NCBI RefSeq assembly: GCF_011516645.4
Contig: NZ_CP088285.1
Location: 8,078,501 to 8,142,500, forward strand
Source of the DNA: Bradyrhizobium septentrionale
GTDB taxonomy: Bacteria > Pseudomonadota > Alphaproteobacteria > Rhizobiales > Xanthobacteraceae
Length of the DNA stretch: 64,000 bases
Reading direction: 5' to 3'
The position numbers were made by a program, and so were the translations under genes. The notes beneath the pieces are model-generated. The model was not told the origin of the DNA. It saw nothing but the letters and a program-made list of their open reading frames with translations, and did no database searches. This document shows positions 55,015-64,000 of the stretch, piece by piece (the stretch's first letter is position 1; every line of letters starts with the position of its first letter).

Positions 55015-56529
55015 TTACTGGACGGTCAGCGCGGCTGCCTTCACGGCAGTCACGGCGGTGTTGTAATTGTTGACGAGCTGCTGCACCGAGGCGGCCGACA
55101 TGTCGAGCACCGGCTTCGGATAGACGCCGAACAGGATGGTCAGCGCGATCAGCGGGAACAGCGTCACGCATTCGCGGAAGGTCAGATCCTTGATCGACAT
55201 CAGCGACGGCTTGACCAGCGCGCCGAACACCACCTTGCGGTAGAGCCAGAGCGCGTAGCAGGCCGACAGGATCACGCCGGTGGTAGCGAAGAACGCCGTC
55301 GGCAGCGAGATCTTGAAGGTGCCGAGCAGCGTCATGAACTCGCCGACGAAGCCCGAGGTGCCAGGCAGACCGACATTGGCCATCGTGAAGACCATGAAGG
55401 TCATCGCATAGAGCGGCATCCGGTTGACCAGGCCACCATAGGCCGCGATCTCGCGGGTGTGCATGCGGTCGTAGACGATGCCGACGCAAAGGAACAGCGC
55501 GCCGGAAACGATGCCGTGCGAGATCATCTGGAACATGCCGCCGGCGACGCCCTGCGTCGTCACCGCGAAGATGCCCATGGTGACGAAGCCCATATGGGCG
55601 ACCGAGGAGTACGCGATCAGCTTCTTCATGTCCTCCTGCATCATCGCCACCAGCGAGGTGTAGATGATGGCAATGACGGACAGTGTGAACACGAACGGCG
55701 CGAAGTCGTGCGAGGCCAGCGGGAACATCGGCAGCGAGAAACGCAGGAAGCCGTAGCCGCCCATCTTCAAGAGGATCGCGGCCAGGATCACCGAGCCCGC
55801 CGTGGGTGCCTCGACATGCGCGTCAGGCAACCAGGTGTGCACCGGCCACATCGGCATCTTCACCGCGAACGAGGCGAAGAACGCCAGCCACGCCCAGGTC
55901 TGCAGCGACCGCGGCACCGCGGTGTGCATCAGGGTCGGGATGTCGGTGGTGCCGGCGTTCCAGTACAGCGCCATGATGGCGAGCAGCATCAGCACCGAGC
56001 CGAGGAAGGTGTAGAGGAAGAACTTGAACGATGCATAGACCCGGCGCGGGCCGCCCCAGACGCCGATGATCAGGAACATCGGGATCAGGCCGCCCTCGAA
56101 GAACAGATAGAACAGCACGAGGTCGAGCGCCGAGAAGGTGCCGACCATCAGCGTTTCCAGGATCAGGAACGCCATCATGTATTCGCCGACGCGGCTCGTC
56201 ACCGACTTCCAGCTCGCGATGATGCAGAGCGGCATGATCGCGGTGGTCAGGATGATCAGCGGCAGCGAGATGCCGTCGATACCCATGTGATAGGTGATGC
56301 CGGTGGCGAGCCAGGACGCCTTCTCGACGAACTGGAAGTCGGTCTGCGCCGGATCGAAGCGGGCGACCAGGATCAGCGACACCGCGAAGGTGATCAGCGT
56401 GGTCCACAGCGCGATCCAGCGCGCCGTGCGGCCCGCGGTCTCGTCGCCGCCGCGCGCCAGCAGATAGACCAGGATCGCGCCGACCGCCGGCAGGAAGGTC
56501 GTGACGGAAAGGATGGGCCAGGTTGTCAT
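55015..56529 (-). CDS. nuoM: NADH-quinone oxidoreductase subunit M
   Basis: A 504-residue antiporter-like proton-pumping subunit. The conserved regions are [19 protein letters not shown] with the key Glu near it, [20 protein letters not shown], and [20 protein letters not shown]. It lies between nuoL and nuoN with a 11-base gap to nuoN. Length and order are standard. Confidence 0.96.
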   Translation of the reverse strand: MTTWPILSVTTFLPAVGAILVYLLARGGDETAGRTARWIALWTTLITFAVSLILVARFDPAQTDFQFVEKASWLATGITYHMGIDGISLPLIILTTAIMPLCIIASWKSVTSRVGEYMMAFLILETLMVGTFSALDLVLFYLFFEGGLIPMFLIIGVWGGPRRVYASFKFFLYTFLGSVLMLLAIMALYWNAGTTDIPTLMHTAVPRSLQTWAWLAFFASFAVKMPMWPVHTWLPDAHVEAPTAGSVILAAILLKMGGYGFLRFSLPMFPLASHDFAPFVFTLSVIAIIYTSLVAMMQEDMKKLIAYSSVAHMGFVTMGIFAVTTQGVAGGMFQMISHGIVSGALFLCVGIVYDRMHTREIAAYGGLVNRMPLYAMTFMVFTMANVGLPGTSGFVGEFMTLLGTFKISLPTAFFATTGVILSACYALWLYRKVVFGALVKPSLMSIKDLTFRECVTLFPLIALTILFGVYPKPVLDMSAASVQQLVNNYNTAVTAVKAAALTVQ

Positions 56530-56530
56530 T

Positions 56531-58603
56531 TTACTGGCCTCCCAAGCCGAACATGAACCAGGTGATCAATCCGGCGGCCCCGATCAGCATCGCGAAAGCG
56601 TAGTGATAGAGATAGCCGGTCTGCAATTTGACGACATTGCGAGTGACGTCGAGCACGCGGGCCGAGACGCCGTCCGGACCGAAGCCGTCGATGACGAAGC
56701 CGTCGCCCTTCTTCCAGAGCGTGTAGCCGAGCCACTTGGCCGGACGCACGAAGATCCAGTCGTACAGCTCGTCGAAGTACCATTTGTTGAGCAGGAACTG
56801 GTACAGCATCGGCTGCTGCTTCGCGAGCTCGACCGGCAGGTAGGGCCTGCTGATGTAGAACATGTAGGAGATGAACAGGCCGAGGGCCATCATGACGGTC
56901 GGCAGTGGCGCGAGCCAGCCCGGCATGTGCTCCATGTCCTCGAGAATGTGCGGGTTCATCTTGACGGATTCGCGGAAGAACTCCTCGACGCCGTGTGGGC
57001 TGGCGAACACTTCCTTGAACGGCAGACCCGCCAGGATCGAGCCGGCGGCGAGCACGCCGATCGGCACCAGCATCCAGATCGGGCTCTCATGCGCCGCCTC
57101 GTAGTGCTTCTGGTCGTGCGGCTCGCCGAAGAACGTCTTGAAGATCAGACGCCAGGAGTAGAACGAGGTCAGGCCGGCGGCCGCGATCGTCAGCCCGTAG
57201 GCATACGTCGCGAACGGGTTGTGCGCCGCGTAGGCCGCCTCGATGATCGCGTCCTTGGAGAAGTAGCCGGCGAACAGCGGGAAGCCGGTCAGCGCCAGGG
57301 TGCCGATGCACATCACCGCGAACGTGTACGGGATCTTGCGCCACAGGCCGCCCATGTTGCGGATGTCCTGCTCGTGATGCATCGCATAGATCACCGAGCC
57401 GGAGCCCAGGAACAGCAGCGCCTTGAAGAAGGCGTGGGTGAACAGATGGAACATGCCGACCGAATAGGCCCCTGCTCCCATCGCCACGAACATGTAGCCG
57501 AGCTGCGAACAGGTCGAATACGCGACGATCCGCTTGATGTCGTTCTGCACCAGGCCGATGGTGGCGGCGAAGAATGCCGTGGTAGCGCCGAAGAACATCA
57601 CCACCGCCTGCGCGGTCGGTGACAGCTCGAACAGCGGCGACAGCCGCGCCACCATGAAGACGCCGGCGGTGACCATGGTCGCGGCGTGGATCAGCGCCGA
57701 CACCGGGGTCGGGCCTTCCATGGCGTCCGGCAACCAGGTGTGCAGCAGGAACTGGGCCGACTTGCCCATCGCGCCCATGAACAGGAACAGGCAGGTCAGC
57801 GTCAGCGCGTCAGGGTGCCAGCCGAAGAAGTCGATGGTCTTGCCGGTCAGCCCGGGCGCGGCGTGGAAGATGGTCTCGAAATCGGTCGAGCCGACCAGCG
57901 CGAAGATCGCGAAGATGCCGAGCGCGAAGCCGAAGTCGCCGACGCGGTTGACCACGAAGGCCTTGATCGCGGCAGCGTTGGCCGACGGCTTCTGGTACCA
58001 GAAGCCGATCAGGAGGTAGCTCGCCAGACCCACGCCCTCCCAGCCGAAGAACAGCTGCACGAGGTTGTCCGACGTCACCAGCATCAGCATCGCGAAGGTG
58101 AACAGCGAGAGATAGCCGAAGAAGCGCGGCCGGTTCGGGTCCTCGTCCATGTAGCCGATGGAATAGAGGTGGACGAGCGCGGACACGGTGTTGACCACGA
58201 CCAGCATCACCGCGGTCAGGGTGTCGATCCGCAGCGACCAGGCGACCTGCAGGTCGCCCGAGGTGATGAAAGGCAAGAGCTCGACACGGGCGTCGTGATG
58301 CATGAAGCCGACGTCGACCAGCGCAAACCAGGACAGCGCAGCCGACACGAACAAGAGGCCCGTGGTGATCAGCTCGGCGAGCCGCGATCCGGCGGCCGGC
58401 GGCTCCGAGACGTGGTGGTCGTCATGACCATGGTCGTCCTGGCCGTGATCGTCGTGGGCGGCGGAGGCATGAGCGTCGCCATGCGCATCGTCGTGGTGGT
58501 CGACGGTGTCGCCGCTCGGGCAGCGGGCATGCGCGCCGAATATCGAGATCAGCCCTGCGAGAATGGCGCCCAGCAGCGGCAGAAAGACTATTGCCTGGTA
58601 CAT
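56531..58603 (-). CDS. nuoL: NADH-quinone oxidoreductase subunit L
   Basis: A 690-residue subunit, the largest antiporter-like one. It has about 16 spans and the long lateral C-terminal helix. A His/Asp-rich loop near the N-terminus ([20 protein letters not shown]) is an added feature of unknown use. Conserved parts are [20 protein letters not shown] and [20 protein letters not shown], then [20 protein letters not shown]. It starts seven bases after nuoK. Confidence 0.95.
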   Translation of the reverse strand: MYQAIVFLPLLGAILAGLISIFGAHARCPSGDTVDHHDDAHGDAHASAAHDDHGQDDHGHDDHHVSEPPAAGSRLAELITTGLLFVSAALSWFALVDVGFMHHDARVELLPFITSGDLQVAWSLRIDTLTAVMLVVVNTVSALVHLYSIGYMDEDPNRPRFFGYLSLFTFAMLMLVTSDNLVQLFFGWEGVGLASYLLIGFWYQKPSANAAAIKAFVVNRVGDFGFALGIFAIFALVGSTDFETIFHAAPGLTGKTIDFFGWHPDALTLTCLFLFMGAMGKSAQFLLHTWLPDAMEGPTPVSALIHAATMVTAGVFMVARLSPLFELSPTAQAVVMFFGATTAFFAATIGLVQNDIKRIVAYSTCSQLGYMFVAMGAGAYSVGMFHLFTHAFFKALLFLGSGSVIYAMHHEQDIRNMGGLWRKIPYTFAVMCIGTLALTGFPLFAGYFSKDAIIEAAYAAHNPFATYAYGLTIAAAGLTSFYSWRLIFKTFFGEPHDQKHYEAAHESPIWMLVPIGVLAAGSILAGLPFKEVFASPHGVEEFFRESVKMNPHILEDMEHMPGWLAPLPTVMMALGLFISYMFYISRPYLPVELAKQQPMLYQFLLNKWYFDELYDWIFVRPAKWLGYTLWKKGDGFVIDGFGPDGVSARVLDVTRNVVKLQTGYLYHYAFAMLIGAAGLITWFMFGLGGQ

Positions 58604-58610
58604 CTGCGCG

Positions 58611-58919
58611 CTAGCCCTTCATCAGATTGACGTCTTCAACCGCGATCGAACCGCGGTTGCGGAAATACACCACCAGCACGGCAAGGCCGATCGCGGCCTC
58701 GGCCGCCGCCACCGTCAGCACCAATAGCGCGAACACCTGGCCGACGATGTCGCCGAGGAACGTCGAGAACGCCACCAGGTTGATGTTGACCGAGAGCAGG
58801 ATCAGCTCGATCGACATCAGGATGATGATGATGTTCTTGCGGTTGAGGAAGATGCCGAGGATCCCGAGCGTGAACAGGATCGCGGCGACCGCGAGATAGT
58901 GTCCGAGCCCGATCGTCAT
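58611..58919 (-). CDS. nuoK: NADH-quinone oxidoreductase subunit K
   Basis: A 102-residue membrane subunit with three spans ([37 protein letters not shown] with the conserved Glu, [20 protein letters not shown]). The ATG at 58919 overlaps the nuoJ stop as ATGA; a start three codons earlier is not needed. Confidence 0.95.
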   Translation of the reverse strand: MTIGLGHYLAVAAILFTLGILGIFLNRKNIIIILMSIELILLSVNINLVAFSTFLGDIVGQVFALLVLTVAAAEAAIGLAVLVVYFRNRGSIAVEDVNLMKG

Positions 58920-59554
58920 TTCACCCACTCCGCCGCGTCGGCATCCTGCAGGCCCTGCCCCGACGCCACCTTGCGCATCGCCATCGCCATTTCCGGCGTG
59001 CGCGCGTTCTGCACGTTGATGTTCTGCCGCTTGACGTTGGCCTTGTGGCGCAGCGTCAGCACGATGGCGCCGATCATCGCGACCAAGAGCACCATGCCGG
59101 CAAGTTGGAAGTAATGGATGTACTTCGTATAGAGCACGAGGCCGAGCGCCTCGGTGTTGCTGACATTGGTCGGAATCGCGGCGGTGATCGTCTTGGTCAC
59201 GGACGGGTTGATCACCCAGGCGCCGACCACCAGCAAGAGCTCGAACAGGAAGATGCCGCCGATCACAATGCCGATCGGAAGGTACTGGATGAAGCCCTCG
59301 CGCAGCTCGACGAAGTCGACGTCGAGCATCATGATCACGAACAGGAACAGCACCGCGACCGCGCCGACATAGACCACGATCAGCATCATCCCGAGGAACT
59401 CGGCGCCCATCAGGATGAACAGGCCCGAAGCGTTGACGAACGCCAGGATCAGGTACAGCACGGAGTGCACGGGATTGCGCGAGACAATCACCATGACAGC
59501 CGAGGCCACACAGGCGGCAGCAAACAGATAGAAGAACAGCGCCGGAAGGATCAT
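58916..59554 (-). CDS. nuoJ: NADH-quinone oxidoreductase subunit J
   Basis: A 212-residue membrane subunit with five spans (for example [17 protein letters not shown] and [20 protein letters not shown]). The C-terminal 30 residues are polar. It follows nuoI by nine bases and is coupled to nuoK. Confidence 0.95.
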   Translation of the reverse strand: MILPALFFYLFAAACVASAVMVIVSRNPVHSVLYLILAFVNASGLFILMGAEFLGMMLIVVYVGAVAVLFLFVIMMLDVDFVELREGFIQYLPIGIVIGGIFLFELLLVVGAWVINPSVTKTITAAIPTNVSNTEALGLVLYTKYIHYFQLAGMVLLVAMIGAIVLTLRHKANVKRQNINVQNARTPEMAMAMRKVASGQGLQDADAAEWVK

Positions 59555-59563
59555 GCCCTCACC

Positions 59564-60058
59564 TCACCGGTACGGCGCGTCGAGCGCCATCGACTTCGCA
59601 ATCTCGCGCTCCCAACGGTCGCCATTGGCGAGCAGCTTCGCCTTGTCATAGTAGAGTTCCTCGCGGGTCTCGGTCGCGAATTCGAAATTCGGTCCCTCGA
59701 CGATGGCGTCCACCGGGCATGCCTCCTGGCACAGGCCGCAATAGATGCACTTCACCATGTCGATGTCGTAACGCACCGTGCGGCGGGTGCCGTCATTGCG
59801 GCGCGGGCCGGCCTCGATCGTGATCGCCTGCGCCGGGCAGATCGCCTCGCACAGCTTGCAGGCGATGCAGCGCTCCTCGCCGTTCGGATAACGGCGCAGC
59901 GCGTGCTCGCCGCGGAAGCGCGGCGAGATCGGGCCTTTCTCGAAGGGATAGTTCAGCGTCGGCTTCGGCTTGAAGAAATAGCGCATGGCGAGAACGAACG
60001 CCGAGACGAATTCCGACAGCAGGAGCGAGCGGGCAGTTGCGTTGACGTTGACACTCAT
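59564..60058 (-). CDS. nuoI: NADH-quinone oxidoreductase subunit I
   Basis: A 164-residue iron-sulfur subunit carrying clusters N6a and N6b. Both 8Fe motifs are intact: [16 protein letters not shown] and [21 protein letters not shown] short amphipathic N-terminus leads in. It follows nuoH by seven bases. Confidence 0.96.
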   Translation of the reverse strand: MSVNVNATARSLLLSEFVSAFVLAMRYFFKPKPTLNYPFEKGPISPRFRGEHALRRYPNGEERCIACKLCEAICPAQAITIEAGPRRNDGTRRTVRYDIDMVKCIYCGLCQEACPVDAIVEGPNFEFATETREELYYDKAKLLANGDRWEREIAKSMALDAPYR

Positions 60059-60065
60059 GACGGCC

Positions 60066-61136
60066 TCACTTCGGCGCGATGCCGGCGAACTGCAGCACCC
60101 CGGCCACGATCACCACCATCCCCAGCGACAGCGGCAGGAACACCTTCCAGCCGAGCCGCATCAGTTGATCGTAGCGGTAGCGCGGCACGATCGCCTTCGC
60201 CATCGCGAACATGAAGAACATGAAGAACACCTTCAGGGCGAACCAGACGATGCCCGGGATCCAGGTGAACGGCGGCAGATTGACCGGCGGCAGCCAACCG
60301 CCCAGGAACAGGATCGACGCCAGCGCGCACATCGTGGTGATCGCGACATATTCGCCGAGCATGAACAAAAGATACGGTGTCGAGCCGTATTCGGTCATGA
60401 AGCCGGCGACCAGCTCGGATTCCGCTTCCACGAGATCGAACGGCGGACGGTTGGTTTCCGCCAGCGCCGAGACGTAGAACACCACGAACATCGGGAACAG
60501 CGGCCAGACATACCAGTTCAGGATGGTGAGCTGCGGCAGGCCGATCAAATGCGCGAGCCCGCGAGAGTTCTGGGCCTCGACCACCGCCGACAGGTTCAGC
60601 GAGCCGACGCAGAGCAGCACGGTGATGATGACGAAGCCGATCGAGACCTCATACGACACCATCTGCGCAGCCGAGCGCAGCGCCGCAAGGAACGGATACT
60701 TGGAGTTCGATGACCAGCCGGCCATGATGATGCCGTAGATCGACAGCGACGAGATCGCGAAGATGTAGAGCACACCGACATTGATGTCGGAGATCACCCA
60801 GCCGAGATTGAACGGGATCACGGCCCAGGCGGCCAGCGCCAGCACACAGGAGACCAGCGGCGCCAGCAGGAACACGCCCTTGTTGGAGCCCGACGGAATC
60901 ACCGGCTCCTTCAGCACGAACTTCAGCAGGTCGGCGAAGGATTGCAGGAGGCCCCACGGGCCCACCACATTGGGGCCGCGGCGGATCTGCACCGCCGCCC
61001 AGATCTTGCGGTCGGCGAGCAGGATGTAGGCGATCGCGATCAGGAGCACGACGAGCAGCAACAGGCTCTGCGCGACCATGATGATCAGCGGCCAGAGGAA
61101 GCCGGTCCAGAACGAGCTTGCGAAGAAATCAGCCAT
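60066..61136 (-). CDS. nuoH: NADH-quinone oxidoreductase subunit H
   Basis: A 356-residue membrane subunit forming part of the quinone chamber. Motifs are [40 protein letters not shown] with VSYEVSIGF, and [20 protein letters not shown]. Eight or so spans are present. It follows nuoG by ten bases. Confidence 0.96.
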   Translation of the reverse strand: MADFFASSFWTGFLWPLIIMVAQSLLLLVVLLIAIAYILLADRKIWAAVQIRRGPNVVGPWGLLQSFADLLKFVLKEPVIPSGSNKGVFLLAPLVSCVLALAAWAVIPFNLGWVISDINVGVLYIFAISSLSIYGIIMAGWSSNSKYPFLAALRSAAQMVSYEVSIGFVIITVLLCVGSLNLSAVVEAQNSRGLAHLIGLPQLTILNWYVWPLFPMFVVFYVSALAETNRPPFDLVEAESELVAGFMTEYGSTPYLLFMLGEYVAITTMCALASILFLGGWLPPVNLPPFTWIPGIVWFALKVFFMFFMFAMAKAIVPRYRYDQLMRLGWKVFLPLSLGMVVIVAGVLQFAGIAPK

Positions 61137-61146
61137 CAGGTCACGC

Positions 61147-63222
61147 TCACTCCGCTGCCGTCAGCATTCGGCCCGACGCCAGCCGCGAGCATTCCGCCAT
61201 CACGGCAGAGGCCCGCGCGATCGGGTTGGTCAGATAGAAATCCTCGACGGTCGGCTTGAACGCCGCCTTGTCGACGCTGCCGCCCCTGCCGGCCAACGCC
61301 TTGACGTCATCAGCCTTGCCGGCTTCGATCTGGTCGAGCCGCATCAAATGCGGCCAGGCCTTGAACATCGCCTGGCGCAGCGCCTGCAGCGAGTCGAACG
61401 GCAGCTTCTTGCCGAGCACGTCGGACAGCGCGCGGATGATCGCCCAGTCCTCGCGGGCCTCGCCCGGCGGGAACGCGGCGCGGTTGGCAATCTGCGCCCG
61501 GCCCTCGGTGTTGACGTAGATGCCCGACTTCTCGGTATAGGCCGCGCCCGGCAGGATGACGTCGGCGCGATGCGCACCCTTGTCGCCATGGGTGCCGATA
61601 TAGACCACGAAGGTGCCGTCCGGCGCCTTGATCTCGTCGGCGCCGAGCAGGAACACCACGTCGAGCGTGCCGAAGGTGGTCATCTGCGCCGTGGTCAGGC
61701 CACCGGCCGCCGGCGAGAAGCCGATATCGAGCGCACCGGCGCGCGAAGCGGTATCCTGCAGCACCGCAAAGCCGTTCCAGCCGTCCTTCAGCGCGCCGAC
61801 ATCGACGGCGAGCTTGGCAGCCTGCGCCAGCACCGCCGAGCCGTCATGCCTGGTGTAGGCGCCGGCGCCGACCAGGATGATCGGGTTCTTGGCGTTCTTC
61901 AGCACGTCGGCAAAGGAGTGCTTGCCGGCGGCGAGATCGGCCAGCGTCTCAGTGCCCGCACCGAGATAGTCGTGGTCATAGGTGAAATCGGCCTTGGCGC
62001 CGATCATGCCGACCTTGAGGGCGCCGGTGCGCCAGCGCTTGCGGATCCGCGCGTTCAGCACCGCGGCTTCCTTGCGTGGATGCGAGCCGATGATCAGGAT
62101 CGCGTCGGCCTGGTCGATGCCGGCAATGGTCGGGTTGAAGATGTAGGAGCCGCGGCCCGCCTTGGCGTCGAACGCGTCGCCGCCCTGCACCGCCAGATTG
62201 ACCGAGCCGAACTTCGCCAGCAGCTCCTTCAGCGCATACATTTCATCGACCGCGGCGAGATCGCCCGCGATGGCGCCGATCCGCTTGCCGTCAGTGCGGC
62301 CGGCCTTGGCGGCGATGGCAGCAAAGGCTTCCTGCCAGGTCGCCGGCCTGAGCTGGCCGTTCTCACGCACATAGGGCCGGTCGAGGCGCTGCGTGCGCAG
62401 GCCGTCGACGACGTGGCGGGTCTTGTCGGAGATCCACTCCTCGTTCACCGCCTCGTTGATGCGCGGCAGGATGCGCATCACCTCGCGGCCGCGGGTGTCG
62501 ACGCGGATCGCAGAACCAACGCCGTCCATGACGTCGACCGACTGCGTCTTGCCGAGCTCCCAAGGCCGCGCCGCGAACGCATAGGGCTTCGAGGTCAGCG
62601 CGCCGACCGGGCAGATGTCGACGAGGTTGCCCTGCAGCTCCGAGCTCAGCGCCTGCTCCAGATAGGTGGTGATCTCCATGTCCTCGCCGCGCCCGGTCGC
62701 GCCCATTTCCGGCGCGCCGCAGACTTCGGCGGAGAAACGGACGCAGCGCGTGCACTGGATGCAGCGGTTCATCGAGGTCTTGACCAGCGCCCCGAGATAC
62801 TTGTCCTCGACCGCGCGCTTGTTCTCGGCGAAACGGCTGGTGTCGACGCCGTAGCCCATCGCCTGGTCCTGCAGGTCGCACTCGCCGCCCTGATCGCAGA
62901 TCGGGCAGTCCAGCGGATGGTTGATCAGCAGGAACTCCATCACGCCTTCGCGCGCCTTCCTGACCATCGGCGAACGGGTCGAGATCTCCGGCGGCTCACC
63001 CTTCGGGCCCGGACGGCAATCGCGCACGGCCCAGGCGCAGCTCGCGACCGGCTTCGGGCCGCCCTTCACCTCGACCAGGCACATCCGGCAATTGCCGGCG
63101 ATCGACAGCCGCTCGTGGTAGCAGAAGCGTGGAATCTCGGCGCCGGCCGCCTCGCACGCCTGCAGCAGCGTGTACTCCGGCGGCACATCGATCTCTTTGC
63201 CATCGATGATGATCTTGCTCAT
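61147..63222 (-). CDS. nuoG: NADH-quinone oxidoreductase subunit G
   Basis: A 691-residue iron-sulfur subunit. The 2Fe-2S domain has [20 protein letters not shown] and CRMCLVEV. The His-Cys motif is [20 protein letters not shown], and the 4Fe-4S motif is [11 protein letters not shown] molybdopterin-oxidoreductase-like domain without cofactor residues occupies about 215-600. It starts seven bases after the small unknown gene at 63230. Confidence 0.95.
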   Translation of the reverse strand: MSKIIIDGKEIDVPPEYTLLQACEAAGAEIPRFCYHERLSIAGNCRMCLVEVKGGPKPVASCAWAVRDCRPGPKGEPPEISTRSPMVRKAREGVMEFLLINHPLDCPICDQGGECDLQDQAMGYGVDTSRFAENKRAVEDKYLGALVKTSMNRCIQCTRCVRFSAEVCGAPEMGATGRGEDMEITTYLEQALSSELQGNLVDICPVGALTSKPYAFAARPWELGKTQSVDVMDGVGSAIRVDTRGREVMRILPRINEAVNEEWISDKTRHVVDGLRTQRLDRPYVRENGQLRPATWQEAFAAIAAKAGRTDGKRIGAIAGDLAAVDEMYALKELLAKFGSVNLAVQGGDAFDAKAGRGSYIFNPTIAGIDQADAILIIGSHPRKEAAVLNARIRKRWRTGALKVGMIGAKADFTYDHDYLGAGTETLADLAAGKHSFADVLKNAKNPIILVGAGAYTRHDGSAVLAQAAKLAVDVGALKDGWNGFAVLQDTASRAGALDIGFSPAAGGLTTAQMTTFGTLDVVFLLGADEIKAPDGTFVVYIGTHGDKGAHRADVILPGAAYTEKSGIYVNTEGRAQIANRAAFPPGEAREDWAIIRALSDVLGKKLPFDSLQALRQAMFKAWPHLMRLDQIEAGKADDVKALAGRGGSVDKAAFKPTVEDFYLTNPIARASAVMAECSRLASGRMLTAAE

Positions 63223-63229
63223 GTCTGTC

Positions 63230-63727
63230 TCAAGTCTTTCCGAGCTTGCAGCCGGGCGGTGCGACGCTGGCGGTTTTCAGTGAGGTCTTCACCCATTGCT
63301 GGGTGTCGGTGCCGTAGGTCGCGAGATAGGCGGGCTGCGCCTGGTTCTTCTCGCAGAGGAACGGCAAATGCGGCTTCAGATCGTAGTCACAGGACGCCTG
63401 CCATTCGCGCTTGTCCGCGAATGCGGCAAAGGTCTCCTCGCAGGCATAGAGGAAGTACGAGACAAAGCTCTCATACTGCGACCGCTCTTCGCGACTGCCG
63501 GCCTTGATAGCCTCGTAATCGGGCTGCGCGAATTTCGGGTTCTTGAAGGCGAGATCGGTGTAACCCAGAAACGCCGTGCGCGCAGCGGAGGCGCGGCTCG
63601 ACGAACGGATCTCGTTGATCTGCAGCAGGACTGCGCAAAAGCCGAGCAGCGCCACGGTCGCGTGCGCCATCTGCGCAAACGTCCCGTATCTCTGCCACCA
63701 TGCGGCTTTCTGCGTCATCGCCGTCAT
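63230..63727 (-). CDS. Unknown membrane protein between nuoF and nuoG
   Basis: A 165-residue protein with one membrane span near the N-terminus (MAHATVALLGFCAVLLQI) and a soluble part with Arg/Ser-rich turn and four cysteines (YACEETFAAF, WQASCDYDLK, PFLCEKN, PPGCKLGK). The start overlaps the nuoF stop as TAATG, and nuoG follows after seven bases, so it is co-transcribed with complex I. I do not recognise the family. It could be an assembly or accessory factor, but this is only inference from place. Confidence 0.75.
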   Translation of the reverse strand: MTAMTQKAAWWQRYGTFAQMAHATVALLGFCAVLLQINEIRSSSRASAARTAFLGYTDLAFKNPKFAQPDYEAIKAGSREERSQYESFVSYFLYACEETFAAFADKREWQASCDYDLKPHLPFLCEKNQAQPAYLATYGTDTQQWVKTSLKTASVAPPGCKLGKT

Positions 63728-64000
63728 TACTCCGCAGCTACCATGTGCACGGGATCGCGAACGCCCTGATCGTCGAGATCGGCCTTGTGCGAATACTGGT
63801 CGATCCGCTCTTCAATCTCGTGACGGAAATGCGCGATCAGGCCCTGGATCGGCCACGCCGCAGCGTCGCCAAGCGCACAGATGGTGTGGCCCTCGACCTG
63901 CTTGGTGACCTCGAGCAGCATGTCGATCTCGCGCTTGTGGGCACGGCCGTCGGCCATGCGGGTCAGGACGCGCCACATCCAGCCGGTGCCCTCGCGGCAC
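63727..64000 (-). CDS. nuoF: NADH-quinone oxidoreductase subunit F, C-terminal part
   Basis: The last 90 or so residues of NuoF; the gene continues beyond the window edge. The visible start [15 protein letters not shown] contains a ligand Cys of the N3 4Fe-4S cluster, and [20 protein letters not shown] has another. The tail ends DPVHMVAAE. It holds the FMN and NADH sites in the part not seen. Confidence 0.94.
   Translation of the reverse strand, partial: CREGTGWMWRVLTRMADGRAHKREIDMLLEVTKQVEGHTICALGDAAAWPIQGLIAHFRHEIEERIDQYSHKADLDDQGVRDPVHMVAAE

Noticed and set aside
53171..55066. A 631-residue plus-strand frame opposite nuoN and the IS transposase.
   Set aside because: It crosses the edge of a recent insertion, so it cannot be an old gene; it is a shadow.
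1..64000. tRNA, rRNA and CRISPR arrays.
   Set aside because: Reading both strands I saw no tRNA T-arm pattern with a matching fold, no rRNA segments and no regularly spaced direct repeats; a covariance search would be needed to exclude small RNAs.

Overview
The window is high-GC alphaproteobacterial chromosome, most likely Bradyrhizobium or a close relative. I base this on gene order (uppS-cdsA-dxr-rseP-bamA-lpxD-fabZ-lpxA-lpxI-lpxB; nuo genes followed by birA-rnj-mce-DUF1467), DUF3551 proteins, an Omp25/31-like porin, a GAAC-N7-GAAC LexA operator and a FixK-type box. No database search was possible, so genus and family names rest on recognition. I found no tRNA, rRNA or CRISPR.

Layout. 0.1-15.2 kb (minus): translation and envelope genes, in transcription order rpsB, tsf, pyrH, frr, uppS, cdsA, dxr, rseP, bamA, lpxD, fabZ, lpxA, lpxI, lpxB. 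A KTSC-domain gene on the opposite strand splits the lpx run. 15.5-19.6 kb: a lipoprotein and dnaE. 19.6-22.5 kb: a small accessory patch with a 32-residue membrane peptide under a double LexA operator, a GDCCVxC cysteine-rich protein, a porin-like outer-membrane protein and two DUF3551 proteins. 22.5-25.9 kb: lolD, lolC/E, proS.

26.0-48.8 kb is accessory. It holds a seven-gene envelope copper cluster (CopC-CopD fusion, YcnI/DUF1775, PCuAC, TlpA-like thioredoxin, BNR beta-propeller, TonB receptor, DUF2946), a globin, a ribose-type sugar ABC transporter, and a dense set of intergenic repeats. It also holds a DUF3302/HlyD/NodT export operon whose HlyD gene is split by an IS3-family element, a Tat-type arylsulfatase with a FixK box, and mtnK. 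In other Rhizobiales I recall proS lying next to the DUF1467 gene, so this block looks like an insertion into a conserved neighbourhood.

48.8-64 kb (minus) is core again: nuoF (partial), a small unknown gene, nuoG-H-I-J-K-L-M-N, an IS1182-type element inserted exactly at the nuoN stop codon, then birA, rnj, mce and DUF1467.

The most interesting signals are the SOS-type membrane peptide (SidA-like in design), the copper cluster with a cysteine/histidine-decorated propeller, two insertion sequences whose target duplications can be read exactly, and the FixK box before the sulfatase.
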